Shown piece after piece: positions 1-12,160 of a stretch of 64,000 nucleotides of DNA. How positions within the stretch are numbered: the first letter of the stretch is position 1; the number at the start of each line of letters is the position of its first letter. Position numbers and translations under genes: made by a program. The stretch is from NCBI GenBank assembly GCA_003260075.1, contig QLIY01000490.1, forward strand, positions 1 to 64,000, read 5' to 3'. Below the pieces are notes generated by a model that had not been told where the DNA came from, searched no databases, and saw nothing but the letters and a program-made list of their open reading frames with translations. The DNA comes from Phallusia mammillata. Its lineage: Eukaryota > Chordata > Ascidiacea > Phlebobranchia > Ascidiidae.

Positions 1-724
1 AGCTGACCAGCGGACAAGCCAGTGAAGTTATCAATGGTCTTGATCGGTATGCGTAAGGGTTTTAAAATGTACATTTTACGTTATGGCAGTGTTCAATGAT
101 TGATAAGTGGATTGTTTTCGTGCTCTAAAACTGGGTCTAATGTGTTATATATTTCATTTAACATGTTCATGGACTCCCACTTCAGAAGCTTTGGAAATTT
201 ATTAATACAATGCACAACTTCAAAAACTGTTGAAACCCATATTGGTACTTGAGACAGGACCCGCAGTTACACAGTCTAGTAAAGACAGTGCGCACAAAGC
301 GATCATGAGTTAAACGTTAACCAAGTGTACCAAACCTGTGCTTTGTTTTGTTGATTTTTTTTCACTCGCCTTTGAGAAATAAGCTATTATGGCTTTACTT
401 GATTTTAAATGACTCGTGTAAAAGTAATAGCAAACATATAACAGTTCTTTTTGTGAAGTTTTTTGTGGTGCAGCTGAATTACATTCTAACAAAATATCCA
501 GTAGTTTGGCCACATGGTTTCTACTACGAAGTCTACAAACTGGTACCCGTATGATGTATTTGTTTTTGTAAGGAGGCTAGGTCGCAAGCGGTTTAGCAAT
601 GCAAACATATTGTGTCTGTCATAAAATACTTACTGCAAAAAATACTTACGGACTTTTTTCATAGATTTCGAAATTCCAAAGCCTTCTGTGACGCCGAACT
701 TGAAGTCGGCGCCCAAACTTTTCC

Positions 725-761
<37 letters not shown>

Positions 762-3726
762 TGTGTTTTGGCATCAGTATCTGGTTTTTTCTTTAAGCTT
801 TTTACCACTGAGGTAAGATCAAAATGTTTTATGGTTTTTGCCACTGCAGCGTTTGTTTTATTGTTAGTTTTATTTTTCTTCATTTTAACAGATGCGTGAA
901 AAGTATGAAGACAAAATTCCTATTACTGGAGTGAGTGCAACTACATTGGGTGATGTTCTCGACTTTGTTTATACTTCTCAGATTACTATTCGGGAAGACA
1001 ACGTTTACGATATTCTGGCAGCCTCAAACTACTTGATGATAGAATGTAAATATCATAAATTAGTATATATTAAACAACGTTATATTTCTGTTCATTTGTG
1101 ACTTTTCAACAGTTTCAAATTTCCTCAATTGCAGCACTGAAGGAACTGTGTACCGATTTTCTCTTGGGAGATGACGGGAAATTTCTGACTGTCGAAAATT
1201 CGATGAAAATACTTTTGGCATCACGGCAACACCAAGCAATTAGGTTAGAGGAGAAGAGTGGAGAGTTTATTGCTGATCACTACGACATTTTAAGAAAAGA
1301 AAAGTGGTTTATTGAATCCAATTTACAAATGGTCAAAGTTGTTCTGACATTAAAGAATAAGTCGGTGAGTAGTGCAATCACGAATTTACAATATACCTTA
1401 CATAAAGAAAAAGTTGGTCTTAATTTTAAGAAACATTTTGAGGCGGAAGCATACAGACTTATTGTGGATTGGGTTGAACATGACATCGAAAAACGAAGGG
1501 ATTTTTTCCCGGATTTGTTTACCTCCTTGGATTTAAACCGAATTAGTCCGGAGTACCAATCCACAGTTATTGCAAATAACGTAAGGATTTTTATTTTGTC
1601 GAAGAAAAGATTTGAATCAACAGTGTCTCTGTTTGCCCAAGCACGACATCGTAGTAATTTGTGAAGATAATTCTTGTATTGTTTTTTCCTCTGATATATC
1701 AGCAGTTCCTTCTAATTTGTCTGCTTACAACTTCAAGTTGATTAATTACTTTGGTAAATTTTAACACTCGTGTGATTCTTTGTTTTACTTTCGGCAGAAA
1801 TTGATATTTGATTTCCGTTGTTGCACTGAACTGGTTGTCAAGTCGCTTGCNATCAACAGTGTCTCTGTTTGCCCAAGCACGACATCGTAGTAATTTGTGA
1901 AGATAATTCTTGTATTGTTTTTTCCTCTGATATATCAGCAGTTCCTTCTAATTTGTCTGCTTACAACTTCAAGTTGATTAATTACTTTGGTAAATTTTAA
2001 CACTCGTGTGATTCTTTGTTTTACTTTCGGCAGAAATTGATATTTGATTTCCGTTGTTGCACTGAACTGGTTGTCAAGTCGCTTGCGGGGTCGAGCGTTC
2101 TTTCAATATCACGATGTATCGTGGCATTCGATGAAGGTTTGTCTCGGATAAGACTGCACGATGTTCAAAATGGTCGTGAGCTACTTCTTCCGGTAATATC
2201 AGAATATTCTTTCTAATTTCTTTGGTCATTTTATTTTTTTGCACAGAAACGTGATTTTGTTTGAACATTTCGATATCTTTTTACCACAAGCTTTGAGCGC
2301 TTTGCATTCGAGTAATGTTCGAAAAACGTTGTGGTGTATTTATCAAATTACTTACTTATATGAATAATCTGAGTAACTGGTTGGTTGACCATTAGCATTT
2401 AAAAGACTTTTAGAGTTAATCTGTTATTTGCAGCTTCGTTAGCAAATTGCAGATATATGTACAAGAAAGCGCATATGTTCCTGCTTCTACAAAAAAATTT
2501 GATATATAATGCCAGACAACATAAGTAGCAGCGTATCAATAAATGGAGCGTTGCCAATAACATTTTAATTGTTGTTTTGACCTTGTTGCGTTTAAAAGAA
2601 AGCGTTTGAAAATGGAATTCCCGCCAAACTGAACGACTACATATATCTTTTTGGAAAACAAAGTGAGGTCAGTACTGCTGTAAAGAAATTAAACCTAACA
2701 GAACCCACAAAAGGATGGCAACGCGAAACATCGATGCAAACCGAAATGGTTTGCCAGAATACAACAGTATTTGATGGTAAGTTAATCCATTTCCCCTTTC
2801 GACTGCCTACGTTCTGCTAAAAACTATTTAGTCCTGCAGGGAAAATTTGGGTGGCGGGTACTGGTACATACATATCACATACATCTAACAGAAAGCGCTA
2901 TACGTCAACAAATTATATCATTCAAGTTTTTAACGTGGCGTCAAAAACCTGGACAAAAATTTTGGAACAGCCAAATTTTGGCTTTCCCATGCCTTTACTC
3001 ATTCAACAAACAGAAAAAGAATCAAGTATGTCTGTAATCAAATAATTTGCATTTGGCTCCTTGATACAAAAAACGACAAAACGGTCAAATAATCGTACAA
3101 CGCTGTTACAGACACGTTGCATATTTTTAAATGGAGCTATCAAACAGTATTGTACGATGGAAGTGAAAACACACTAAAGGCAATTTCCTTCAAACAATCA
3201 CCAATATGTGACCTTGTATGTTTGGACAATCTTTATTACTACTTCTGCAAAGGTAGTCCTATATTTGATTTTTTTTAAATTTCATCTACGATGGTTAAAG
3301 CATGTTTTGGCTTGTTTTCCAAAGTTGCTCGGAAATCACATTCTGTTCAACTATTATCATACGATCCTAAAACCGAAGAAACCACAAAAATACTTTTAAT
3401 GAAAGATGTCACTTCAGTAAAAGGATTGTGTTCGCACAATGGAAAGATCATAGCTGTTCCTCAACGGTATTTGTTTAGTATCTGGTCAAACATCAATATC
3501 CAATAAAAATGATGTTTGCTTTTTTATTGTTAAACGTTTTTCAGGTCATCTCAATTTGCTCCTTTTCCACACGAGGTATTATAAGTTTTTGAATAACACT
3601 AAAATGTTTGTTTTCTGTTTCAGCCCAAACGGAATATACATTCTGGCAATTGTTGACGTTTGCAACAAGCAGTGGCGAATTTTACGAGAAATCGACAACA
3701 TTGACGATTTTTATGGCATTCTGTAA
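1..3726 (+). CDS. BTB-BACK-kelch protein, copy A (5' truncated by window edge)
   Basis: Probable KLHL-family substrate adaptor for a CUL3 ubiquitin ligase (family knowledge). Exons: 1-46 (partial), 665-812, 892-1045, 1135-1580, 2034-2192, 2599-2776, 2840-3025, 3112-3252, 3325-3466, 3624-3726; all GT-AG with consistent phases, ending TAA at 3724-3726. Exons 1-3 encode the BTB fold (NSKAFCDAELEV, then CVLASVS and DVLDFVYTSQITI). Exon 4 is 3-box/BACK (ALKELCTDFLL to LNRISPEYQSTVI). The remaining exons are kelch repeats with YIYLFG, SKTWTK and NKQWRILREI. A run of 36 C at 726-761 replaces the nine bases that encode Val-His-Lys in copy B, so the poly-Pro there is not credible. An n at 1851 with a 235-bp duplication lies just before exon 5. 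The start codon lies left of the window. Confidence 0.85.
726..761. other. 36-C tract, probable assembly gap inside BTB exon
   Basis: Thirty-six consecutive C interrupt the second BTB exon. Replacing them with nine bases, as in copy B, gives an exon of 121 nt, exactly the copy B length. Confidence 0.8.
1616..2086. repeat. Perfect 235-bp direct duplication joined by a single n
   Basis: Bases 1616-1850 and 1852-2086 are identical and separated only by n at 1851. The second copy continues into the intact exon 2034-2192, while the first copy is cut off inside that exon. This looks like two overlapping contigs that were not merged. Confidence 0.9.
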
Positions 3727-4699
3727 CCGCAAATGAGTTCCCCAAATGACGCAAACATTTTTATTGTAATATCTGAATGTAAATAAGGAATGCAATTGCA
3801 TTTTGTCTTTTTACAAATCAACTTACAATTAATCTTTCGCACATATTTTCATGTCCAAAGATCGTGTTGGCTATCCGAGTTAATCTTGAATTTATTGGAA
3901 CATGTTCTCATAAGCTAATTAATGCTATGTACTATAAAAATGACATAATATATATGAATGTACATACTAATTATTTCTCTATTTTTGTGTACTTTCAAAT
4001 TTTTTTATAGCTTGAAAAACGGCAATAGAAAATAACTTTCAGTAATGACAAAGTTTATATTTATAGACACTGACGATGCTTTTACAGCGAAATATATTTG
4101 GCTTAAATAAGAAAGCCACAAGATTTGAACCTGGAAATAAATGTTTCCAAAATGTCATTGGTATAAATAATAACGTTATGATTGAACTGAACGTATGTTC
4201 GTTAATCTCTTTGTGACAAACATGTTGCAAAGTGAATTTTCGGTACCTAGAGGTAACCTACATGCTTACTTTCTTTGGTTTGTGATTGACTTTTAAGGTA
4301 GTCAAACTTTAGGGATCCACCATTCTAACATACATTGGCTATGCAATGTACGACTATGTTTTAATTACCAATGGATAACTTGCTTATTCTGAACCTAATT
4401 TACGTTTTTATGCTAATTTGGCTATGATTTCGTTTTAGGCCAAAATATATCGTTTAAAAATGTAGGTCAACTTTGGTACTAACTACCAATTACTACTGCA
4501 ACTATTACTTTTGTGACGCAAAGAGCCTGCTGAGTAGGCTATTTTAGCTGTAAATCAACATATCCTAATGATTAATTATTTTAAATTAATTCATCGATTT
4601 ACAGAAACATTTCGCAAAAACTTGTTGCAAAACAACTGTTTTAAATTATTTTCTGAATCTCAAGGGATCGACTTGATATTAGTCCGAGATCGGCAAGCC
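3727..4699. other. 3' flank of kelch copy A, non-coding
   Basis: AT-rich sequence downstream of the stop codon. No open frame with family features, no RNA gene and no clear repeat was recognised. Confidence 0.5.
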
Positions 4700-5328
4700 C
4701 TGGGGTGCACAGCCTGCGGCCGTAGAAACGAGTTTGTGCGGCAGTAAACATGTTTAATAAAATGTATGTGTTGGAGGCTGTGACGTAAATAAAACTCTTC
4801 CACTAAATACCGACTGAAAACTTTGAGAAGTCTAAAGTCATCTACCGTTTTTATGTATATATATTTAACTTCAGATGGTGGATGAATTCAGATTTGTCAA
4901 AGTTTTCAGCCTGTTATTGTACGCAACTGTTGTCTGCCTCTATCTCTTGTACTTGAGTTTTTGTGACTAGTGATTTTAAAATAAACTATACATAGCTTCT
5001 GCGAAATAGTCAAACTGCTCTAAACAGATTTTGTGGGACTGGAAAAAGTATTTTAGCCATATGGATCAGATTTTTTGTATGCCTTTTGTGTGCAAAGAAT
5101 GCGAAAAAAACAGATACTATGTCACAATATAGATTATGACGCCATAAATAGTGAAGAATGATCGCCAGAGTGTGAATGACCAGAGATATATATACATATA
5201 AATATATATGTGGCATGAAACTACTTCTTTACGTCAGTAATTTTAAAACAAACACAAGCAGGTTATAGGAGGCAGTTAGTGAAGTATCTACAATGCGGTC
5301 GTCGCGGAGAAAGAGTTGTGCACCCTAG
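4700..5328. mobile_element. Possible hAT-type non-autonomous element
   Basis: The left end TGGGGTGCACAGCC and the right end TTGTGCACCCTA are an imperfect inverted pair about 630 bp apart. The inner left part contains TGCGGCCG, as in other hAT-like repeats of this window. Flanking octamers match poorly, so the ends are uncertain. Confidence 0.35.
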
Positions 5329-5884
5329 GAGCCTAGACTAATCGTCATTGGGCACACCTGCTCTGTATTGTTAGGCACTCAGTGAAGTGGTGTGGTCGCA
5401 TAGATTCGTTCAACCGAGCGTAATTAAGTTATTATGGGTGTGCAAAAATAGAACCAAAGAAAAGACTAATTGGTGGCGAGAATTAGGTTTTTATTTGCAC
5501 AGTCGTGAAAAGAGAAGTGTGATCAACATTGCCACATACTTGCTTTGCTGTTTAAAACGTAAGCTGTGGTTTCATGCAGGGTTAAATGCATTGTTTAAAC
5601 TACGATTTAAAAAGAAGCTAAAACTTTGCATGCGGCTTATGAATAAATGTTAATTCTATTTAATAATACCACTGTATTTCGGACAAATTTAATTCGTTTT
5701 TATCCAAGAACAGTTACGTGGCAACAGAAGTAAGCTATATATGGCTTATTGGCTACAGTTTTCAACAATGTATGTCGCGACAATTTTGAACTACAGTTTG
5801 TCCGTGAACGTTTGGACTGCAAAATATGTCCATGAGGTATTTTACTGATTAGATGTCAATTGTTTTTTTTATAGAGTTGTTACG
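5329..5884. other. Non-coding spacer
   Basis: An open frame of 88 codons near 5387-5653 (+) shows no recognisable domain and no splice partners. Nothing else was identified. Confidence 0.4.
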
Positions 5885-6135
5885 CCCCCCCCCCGGGCAT
5901 TGGCGATGGCGATAAAGCAAAAAGCAATTCTCCCAAACGAGCCGTAAACAGTATAATGAAGTTGCCGGGCGTGTGAAGAGGAATGACAAGGTAAACGGAT
6001 TTGGTCACGCGCACCGGTCTATTTTGTCGACTTGACTTGAGCGTTGATTTTGCAAGTTAACACTTGACTCTGGGGGAGAAACCGCTCGGTGGCAAAAAAT
6101 GCTGGCAAAATGCCGCGTGAACTTTTGACCACGTT
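5885..6135. repeat. 10-C tract followed by a copy of the Erg/Fli 3' flank
   Basis: After ten C at 5885-5894, bases 5895 to about 6130 match 11,905-12,130 with scattered differences, for example the shared start GGGCATTGGCGATGGCGATA. The latter lies just downstream of the ETS gene stop codon on the - strand. The copy has no coding content. It is either a misplaced haplotype contig or a real dispersed duplication. Confidence 0.75.
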
Positions 6136-6368
6136 TAGTTTCGTCTTGATTACGTTGGGTTGTACATGTTTGCGTGGGGCAAGCCCAAACGACTTGTTAT
6201 GTCAACTTGTGTCATGACTGCATGTACGCAATTCCTATTTGCTCGTTAATCAACAACCTTAGTCAGTAGAAAATAGAGAGTTCTGGACAGGGTTATAAAT
6301 GCATTATTGCGAGGATAAGCGAAAATTGTTCACAAAAAAGGAATATTTTCCTAGATTGATTCTGTAGC

Positions 6369-6733
6369 CAGGGTTGCCATATCGTCCTTATTTCTAAGAT
6401 TTTTCCTTATTTTAAAGGGGTGTGTCTTAGAAAAGTTCCTTGTCCTTTGAGAAATGTCCTTATTTGTGACTTGAATCCTTCTTTTGTCTTATTTACAACA
6501 GTTACTAGTCAAATCACTGCTGCAAGTATGAGTAAACCTAGGCTTGAGCTGTTGCAAGATGCACGAAGTATTTTTTCTAAACAAGGATTTGCTTGAACAG
6601 ATTGGCCAAATCATTGCATTTGATATGTCATGGCTCACATAAAAGCAAAGATTTGTTCAAAATCGTTTGTTTCGTTTCGTATGAAAAATTTTCGGTTGTC
6701 CTTATTTTGGGTTTTAAGTCGATGGCAACCCTG
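6369..6733. mobile_element. hAT-type MITE with perfect 8-bp target duplication
   Basis: Inverted ends CAGGGTTGCCAT (left) and ATGGCAACCCTG (right) bound a 365-bp element. The octamer TCTGTAGC is present directly outside both ends (6361-6368 and 6734-6741). CAG...CTG termini and 8-bp duplications are typical of hAT transposons. It has no transposase and lies about 190 bp upstream of the copy B start codon. Confidence 0.85.
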
Positions 6734-6919
6734 TCTGTAGCAATGCCACCACGTATTTTTGGCAAATTCGGTTTGTTTTCATTTCAAAACAGTTAAGTGG
6801 CAATAAAAGTAGACATTTCCGTGAACGTTTAGCTTGTAATATGTGCCCCACAGATAAGATATTGTAATAATAAGGTGTCAAAAATTGTCAAAAGAGTTGT
6901 AACATAAATGATTTGGACC

Positions 6920-9900
6920 ATGAGTGTCGTTGAAGCTACGGCTGCACAAACACAGCGAACAGAAAAGCTGACCAGCGGACAACCCAGTCAAATGGTCTTG
7001 ATAAGTATGCGTAAGGGTTTTACAATAGACATGTTACGTTTTGGCCGTATTGAATAATTGCAAAGTCGATTCCTTCGGTGTTCTAAAGTCTAAAACAGCG
7101 TTAAATGTGCAATGCAATTTATTTAATGTGTTTATGGACTTCCACTGGACCTTTCACAGTTAATTGTTACAATGAAGAACTGTGAAAACCGTTAAAACTT
7201 ATTGGTAATTAAGACAGGACCAACAGTTATACACAGTTAAAAAGTAACAGTGCGCAGAAAGCAATTCATAGGTTAAATGTTTGTGTGGTGCAGCCTAACA
7301 AAATTTTGCCCCCCCCCCAGGTACAGTATACTGTAGTACAGTAAAATGTATTTGGTTTTAGTAACGAGGCTTGTAGCAAGCGGTTTGGCACAACGCAAAC
7401 ATATTGTATCTGTAAAATAAATCCTTACTGCACCGAACTTTTTTATAGATTTCGAAATTCCAAAGCCTTCTGTGACGCCGAACTTGAAGTCGACGCCCAA
7501 ACTTTTCCAGTTCATAAATGTGTTTTGGCATCAGTATCTGATTTCTTCTTTAAGCTTTTTACCACTGAGGTAAGACTAAAATGTTTCATGGTTTTCAGCT
7601 CTGACCGCGGTTTTGTTGTTTAATGAATAGTTTCATATTTCTTTATTTTCACAGATGCGTGAAAATTATGAGGACAAAATTCCTATTACTGGAGTGAGTG
7701 CAACTACATTGGGTGATGTTCTCGACTTTGTTTATACATCTCAGATTACTATTCGGGAAGACAACGTTTTCGATATTCTGGCAGCCTCAAACTACCTGAT
7801 GATAGAAAGTAAATAGTATAAATTAGTAAATATAAAAAAATGGTATATTTCTCTTCATTTGTGACATTTCAACAGTTTCAAACTTCTTCAATTGCAGCAT
7901 TGAAGGAACTGTGTACCGATTTTCTCCTTGGAGATGGCGGGAAATTTCTGACTGTCGAAAATTCGATGAAAACACTTTTGGCATCACGGCAACACCAAGC
8001 CACTAGGTTGGAAGAAAAGAAAGGCGAGTTCATTGCTGATCACTACGCCATTTTAAGAAAAGAAAAGTGGTTTCTTGAATCCAATTTACAAATGGTCAAA
8101 ATTATTCTTGCATTAAGAAATAAGTCGGTGAGTAGCACAATTTTGAATTTACATTACACATTCTTAAAAAAATGTTTCCGGAATCTTACTTTTAAGAAAC
8201 ATCTCGAGGCCGAAGCATACGGACTTATAATGGATTGGGTTGAATATGACATCGAAAAACGAAGGGATTTTTTTCCTAAATTGTTTACCTCCTTGGATTT
8301 GAACAGAATTAGTCCGGAGTACCAATCCACAGTTATTTCGAAAAACGTGAGAAAGACTCTCAGTAATAGGGGGGTTAAACTATGTTTTCAAGAGAAAAAA
8401 ATATATTATTTTCTGTTTAGTTTTCCACTAAAACAAATATGTTCCCATTTTGATAATTGAAAAAGTTTTGACTGTGAAACTCTCTACCGACATAGGAGAA
8501 AAAATTATGGTTTAATTTTGAACTCAATTAGACTTTTTGCTTTTTGTTTATTATAATGTTTTGCAGGATCTTGCTTGGTCGAGGAGCAAATTGCCATATT
8601 CTACATATATACCATATAACTTACTAAGTATTGTCTTGACTCGGTCCATCTGCATAAGTTAATACATGTTAGTCTGATACGTGTTTACTGTGTTAATTGG
8701 TTTTAAATTTTGGCAGAAATTGGTATTTGACTTTACTAGTTGTACGGAACTGGTTGTAAAATCTCTTGCACAAGCAAGTGTTGTCACTTTATCACGTAGT
8801 GTCGTGGTTTTTGATAAAGATTGGACTCGACTGAGATTGTACGATGTTCAAAATGGACATGAACGTCTCCTTCCGGTTAGATCAATTATATTGTTGGTGT
8901 AAAATCAAGCTATTATGTTTACCCATGGTGTTTGACAGAAAACATCTTTTAATGGGGTTGCTGCCAAATTGGATAATTACATATATATTTTCGGAAAACG
9001 AAATGAGTACAGTGCAGGGGTAATGAAGTTGGATCTAAAAACACCAACAAATGGATGGAAAAACGACACAGCGATGCTAATGGAAACGCAGTGCGAAAGC
9101 GCAGCAGTTTTGGCGGGTAATATGTATTTGCTAAACATATGCCGATATTTTACTTAATAAGAGTTTTTTAGGGCTCATTTTGGTGATGGGAAGGAGAAAA
9201 CTAATTTCACGGAGCACCAGTGCCACAAGTTACGCAATTCAATCTTTCAACGTAACATCAAGAAGATGGACAACAATTTTTGAGGGGGCAGCTATTAATC
9301 CCCCAATTCATATAGACATTCAATTGGACAAACAATCAGGTAGGTATATAGTGAATTTAAATTACTTTGCCAGTGAAAAGAAAAAACAAAAGCGATTGGC
9401 CCGTTTGTACTACATTTTTGCAGACACGTCGTGCATTTTGAATTGGATGTATCAAACACTGAAATACGATCCCGGTACAAAATCACTGCAAAAAATTTCC
9501 ACTAAAAACTCAGCATTGCATCATTCTGTATGTTTGGACAATCTTGTTTACTACTTCTGGATAGGTATAATTGAATAAAATCTTTGAGTTGTTGATTTAA
9601 ACTTTACGTTTGTTTGACATTTCTGCGAAGCATTCTAATCTGTTTCCGCTTTTTTCAAAGATCAATCCCGAAAGCAGTCTGTTCAACTTTCTTCTTACAA
9701 TCCAGAGTCCAAAGAAAAAATAGAATTTTTTTCATTTAAGGATGTTACAACTGTAATGAACATGTGCTTGTTGGACGGAAAGATCNGAATGGAAAGATCG
9801 TCACAATGCTTCGACGGTATTATGTTTAATTTGTATCTAATCATCTAGGTCTTGTAATAATAGTTTTGCTATTTCCTGTCGACAGGTTTTGGACAATCTT

Positions 9901-10051
9901 ATTTTTTTAGCTACGTTAGATGTTAGGTAACATTTTAATATATTTTAGTCTAAACGGAACACACTTTCTCGCATTGTTGGACGTAGGCAACAAGGAGTGG
10001 CAACTTCTGCGGGAAATTAACAACACTGACGATTTCCATAGCATTCTGTAA
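6920..10051 (+). CDS. BTB-BACK-kelch protein, copy B (exon 1 frameshifted)
   Basis: Tandem paralogue of copy A with the same exon plan: 6920-7004, 7449-7569, 7655-7808, 7898-8346, 8717-8875, 8939-9116, 9172-9339, 9424-9564, 9661-9816, 9949-10051. The BTB retains the canonical FPVHKCVLASVS. BACK and kelch exons are open and in phase, about 538 codons from exon 2 onward. Exon 1 starts at ATG 6920, but relative to copy A it lacks 7 nt just before its donor, so it ends in phase 1 while exon 2 needs phase 2; translation would stop in exon 3. Exon 3 begins with an in-frame ATG that could give a shorter protein. An n at 9786 splits a small unmerged overlap in exon 9. It may be a pseudogene, a sequencing error, or a gene with another start. 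Confidence 0.8.
7309..7318. other. 10-C tract, probable gap placeholder
   Basis: Exactly ten C in intron 1 of kelch copy B; no flanking duplication noticed. Confidence 0.6.
9777..9799. repeat. Short unmerged overlap around single n
   Basis: GGAAAGATC occurs at 9777-9785 and again at 9791-9799, with n at 9786 between. Removing 9786-9799 (14 nt) restores the kelch frame and matches copy A. Confidence 0.85.
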
Positions 10052-10552
10052 CACTTTTATAAAAGAAATACAAATTTTAACAGTTGCACTCAGCGCAAAG
10101 AGTTAGTTTATCCTAAATGGCAAACCTATGATTTTCGTTTTAATTACAGCTTTTTTAATTTTATATGTCAGCATTCTGTATTATATCATGTAATAGACAT
10201 TGGTTTGGTTTAACACCAAGGAATTTCTACCACTGAATAAATCACACCACCTGATAACCTTTTGGTGCCACAGTTGTTTGTAAAGAAATACTAAAATCAG
10301 TTCTTATTTATTTACAACGAGACACGTATGTTTGTGTGTTATGAAACATTGTTGTACATACTACCTTTTCAAAGAAATGTTTAGATGTTCAGTATATTAG
10401 ATTAAAAACACGATATTTAGAGGCTTTTAATTGAGTAAAATGATAAATTTTGTTGTAAAATGATAAATTTTGAAGTATAAATCGAGTGTATACTTTTTCT
10501 TACTCGTGAACTGTTGTTAAAACTTAAATATAAGTCAGTAATTCTAACACAG
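10052..10552 (+). other. 3' flank of kelch copy B with candidate poly(A) signal
   Basis: Non-coding. AATAAA at 10236-10241 lies 185 bp after the stop codon and is a plausible polyadenylation signal. Confidence 0.45.
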
Positions 10553-10664
10553 CCCCCCCCCCATAATCTCTATCTATAAACATCTAGGTCTTGTAATGAT
10601 AATTTTGCTTTTCCTGTCGACAGGTTTTGGACAATCTTAATTTTTTTCCTGTTACGTTAGATTT
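10553..10664. repeat. 10-C tract followed by copy of kelch copy B last-intron sequence
   Basis: Bases 10,581 to about 10,664 resemble 9842-9925, sharing CATCTAGGTCTTGTAAT and TCCTGTCGACAGG. The match has noticeable substitutions and small indels. Confidence 0.7.
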
Positions 10665-10681
10665 CCAGTAAAATTTTCATT

Positions 10682-11262
10682 CCCCCCCCCCAAAGACGGC
10701 AACAACAATGCACATCTAGACATAGCAAGCACGTTATCAACACACTTGCGAACACAACATAAAAACACACACAGAAAAGAATTTTCTTTGTTATTGTTGT
10801 TGTAGTTCCAGGAGAAATAGGTTTATGCGCATAAAAAGTCACTAAACCTAAAACACAACTCATGCACCTGCCCTCGAAACAAGACATTAAGATTTAACTT
10901 AAAACATGTGGATGTTTAAATATCATAAGTAAAAGGTAAGTTGCATTTGTTGCCCAAATCTTTCAACAATGCCCCCCCCCCAAAGACGGCAACAACAATG
11001 CACATCTAGACATAGCAAGCACGTTATCATCACACTTGCGAACATAACACAAAACACACACAGAAAAGAATTTTCTTTGTTATTGTTGTTGTAGTTCCAG
11101 GAGAAATAGGTTTACGCGCATAAAAAGTCACTAAACCTAAAACACAACTCATGCACCTGCCCTTGTAACAAGACATTAAGATTTAACTTAAAAAATGTTG
11201 ATGTTTAAATATCATAAGTAAAAGGTAAGTTGCATTTGCTGCCCTACTCTTTCAACAATGGA
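10682..11262. repeat. Two about 290-bp tandem copies, each preceded by 10 C
   Basis: Ten C at 10682-10691 and at 10972-10981 each precede AAAGACGGCAACAACAATGC. The units (10,692-10,971 and 10,982-11,262) differ by a few substitutions and small indels, and there are no other bases between unit 1 and the second C tract. This fits two alleles placed in tandem. No coding content. Confidence 0.8.
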
Positions 11263-12160
11263 AGTTATAAATTATTAAGAAATTGCCCGATTCTGTTGGG
11301 CGACCGCCGCAAAATGATGTTGACGGAAAAAAAGCACTCTGTATAGATTGACGGTCACGGACACACTTGACACCTATGTGAAAAACATGCAGCACCTGGA
11401 ATGTTTCATGTCGTATTTGCAAGAGCTTAAAAACATTGCGAACGTCGCGTTAATTTTCATGTCTTACTGCCTGAGCGAAGTTGGCACTGTAGTGAGTTGA
11501 AAGTGGCTAATTGGTCGCTTGCTATTACCTGAAGCGTTATGACGCGAAAAATAACAGTTTGCAAGGAGGGAATGTAGATCGATCTTTTTCAAAGGCATTT
11601 TGTTGAAAAAAACAGCGAAAATTGTTACGTAGCCTGCTCTGGATAGACAGCAGGCCTGACAATGGTAAAGCAATAAAACAACGCGTTATAAAAACAGGCG
11701 ACAAATTTGAAGAAAGAGGCTGGCCACGTTTTGGAGCAAAAAAAAAACTAAACAAAAGCATTAAAAAGGGTTGTCTTTTGTCGAACTTTGTGGTTCATTT
11801 TTCTATTGCCAGCTGGTAGATAAATGCAGGTAAACCAGTAGTTGTTCAGCAACAAGCAGCCCGACCGAAGCGAAGTACAAAGCACCAGACTTGCAACCAG
11901 CGGGCATTGGCGATGGCGATAAAGCAAAAAGCAATTCTCCCAAACGAGCTGTAAACAGTATAGTGAAGTTGCCGGGCGTGTGGAGAGGAATGACAAGGTA
12001 AACTGATTCGGTCACGCGCACCGGTCTATTTTGTCGACCTACTTGAGCGTTGATTTTGCAAGACACACTTGACTTTGGGGGGAGACCGCTCGGTGGCAAA
12101 AAATGCAGGCAAAATGCCGCGTGAACTTTTTGTTCTGAAACCGCGTCCATAAATGGAGTC
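11263..12160. other. Erg/Fli 3' flank and 3' UTR region
   Basis: Downstream of the ETS stop codon on the - strand. The part at 11,905-12,130 is also copied at 5,895. Small open frames here show no domain and no splice partners. Confidence 0.45.
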
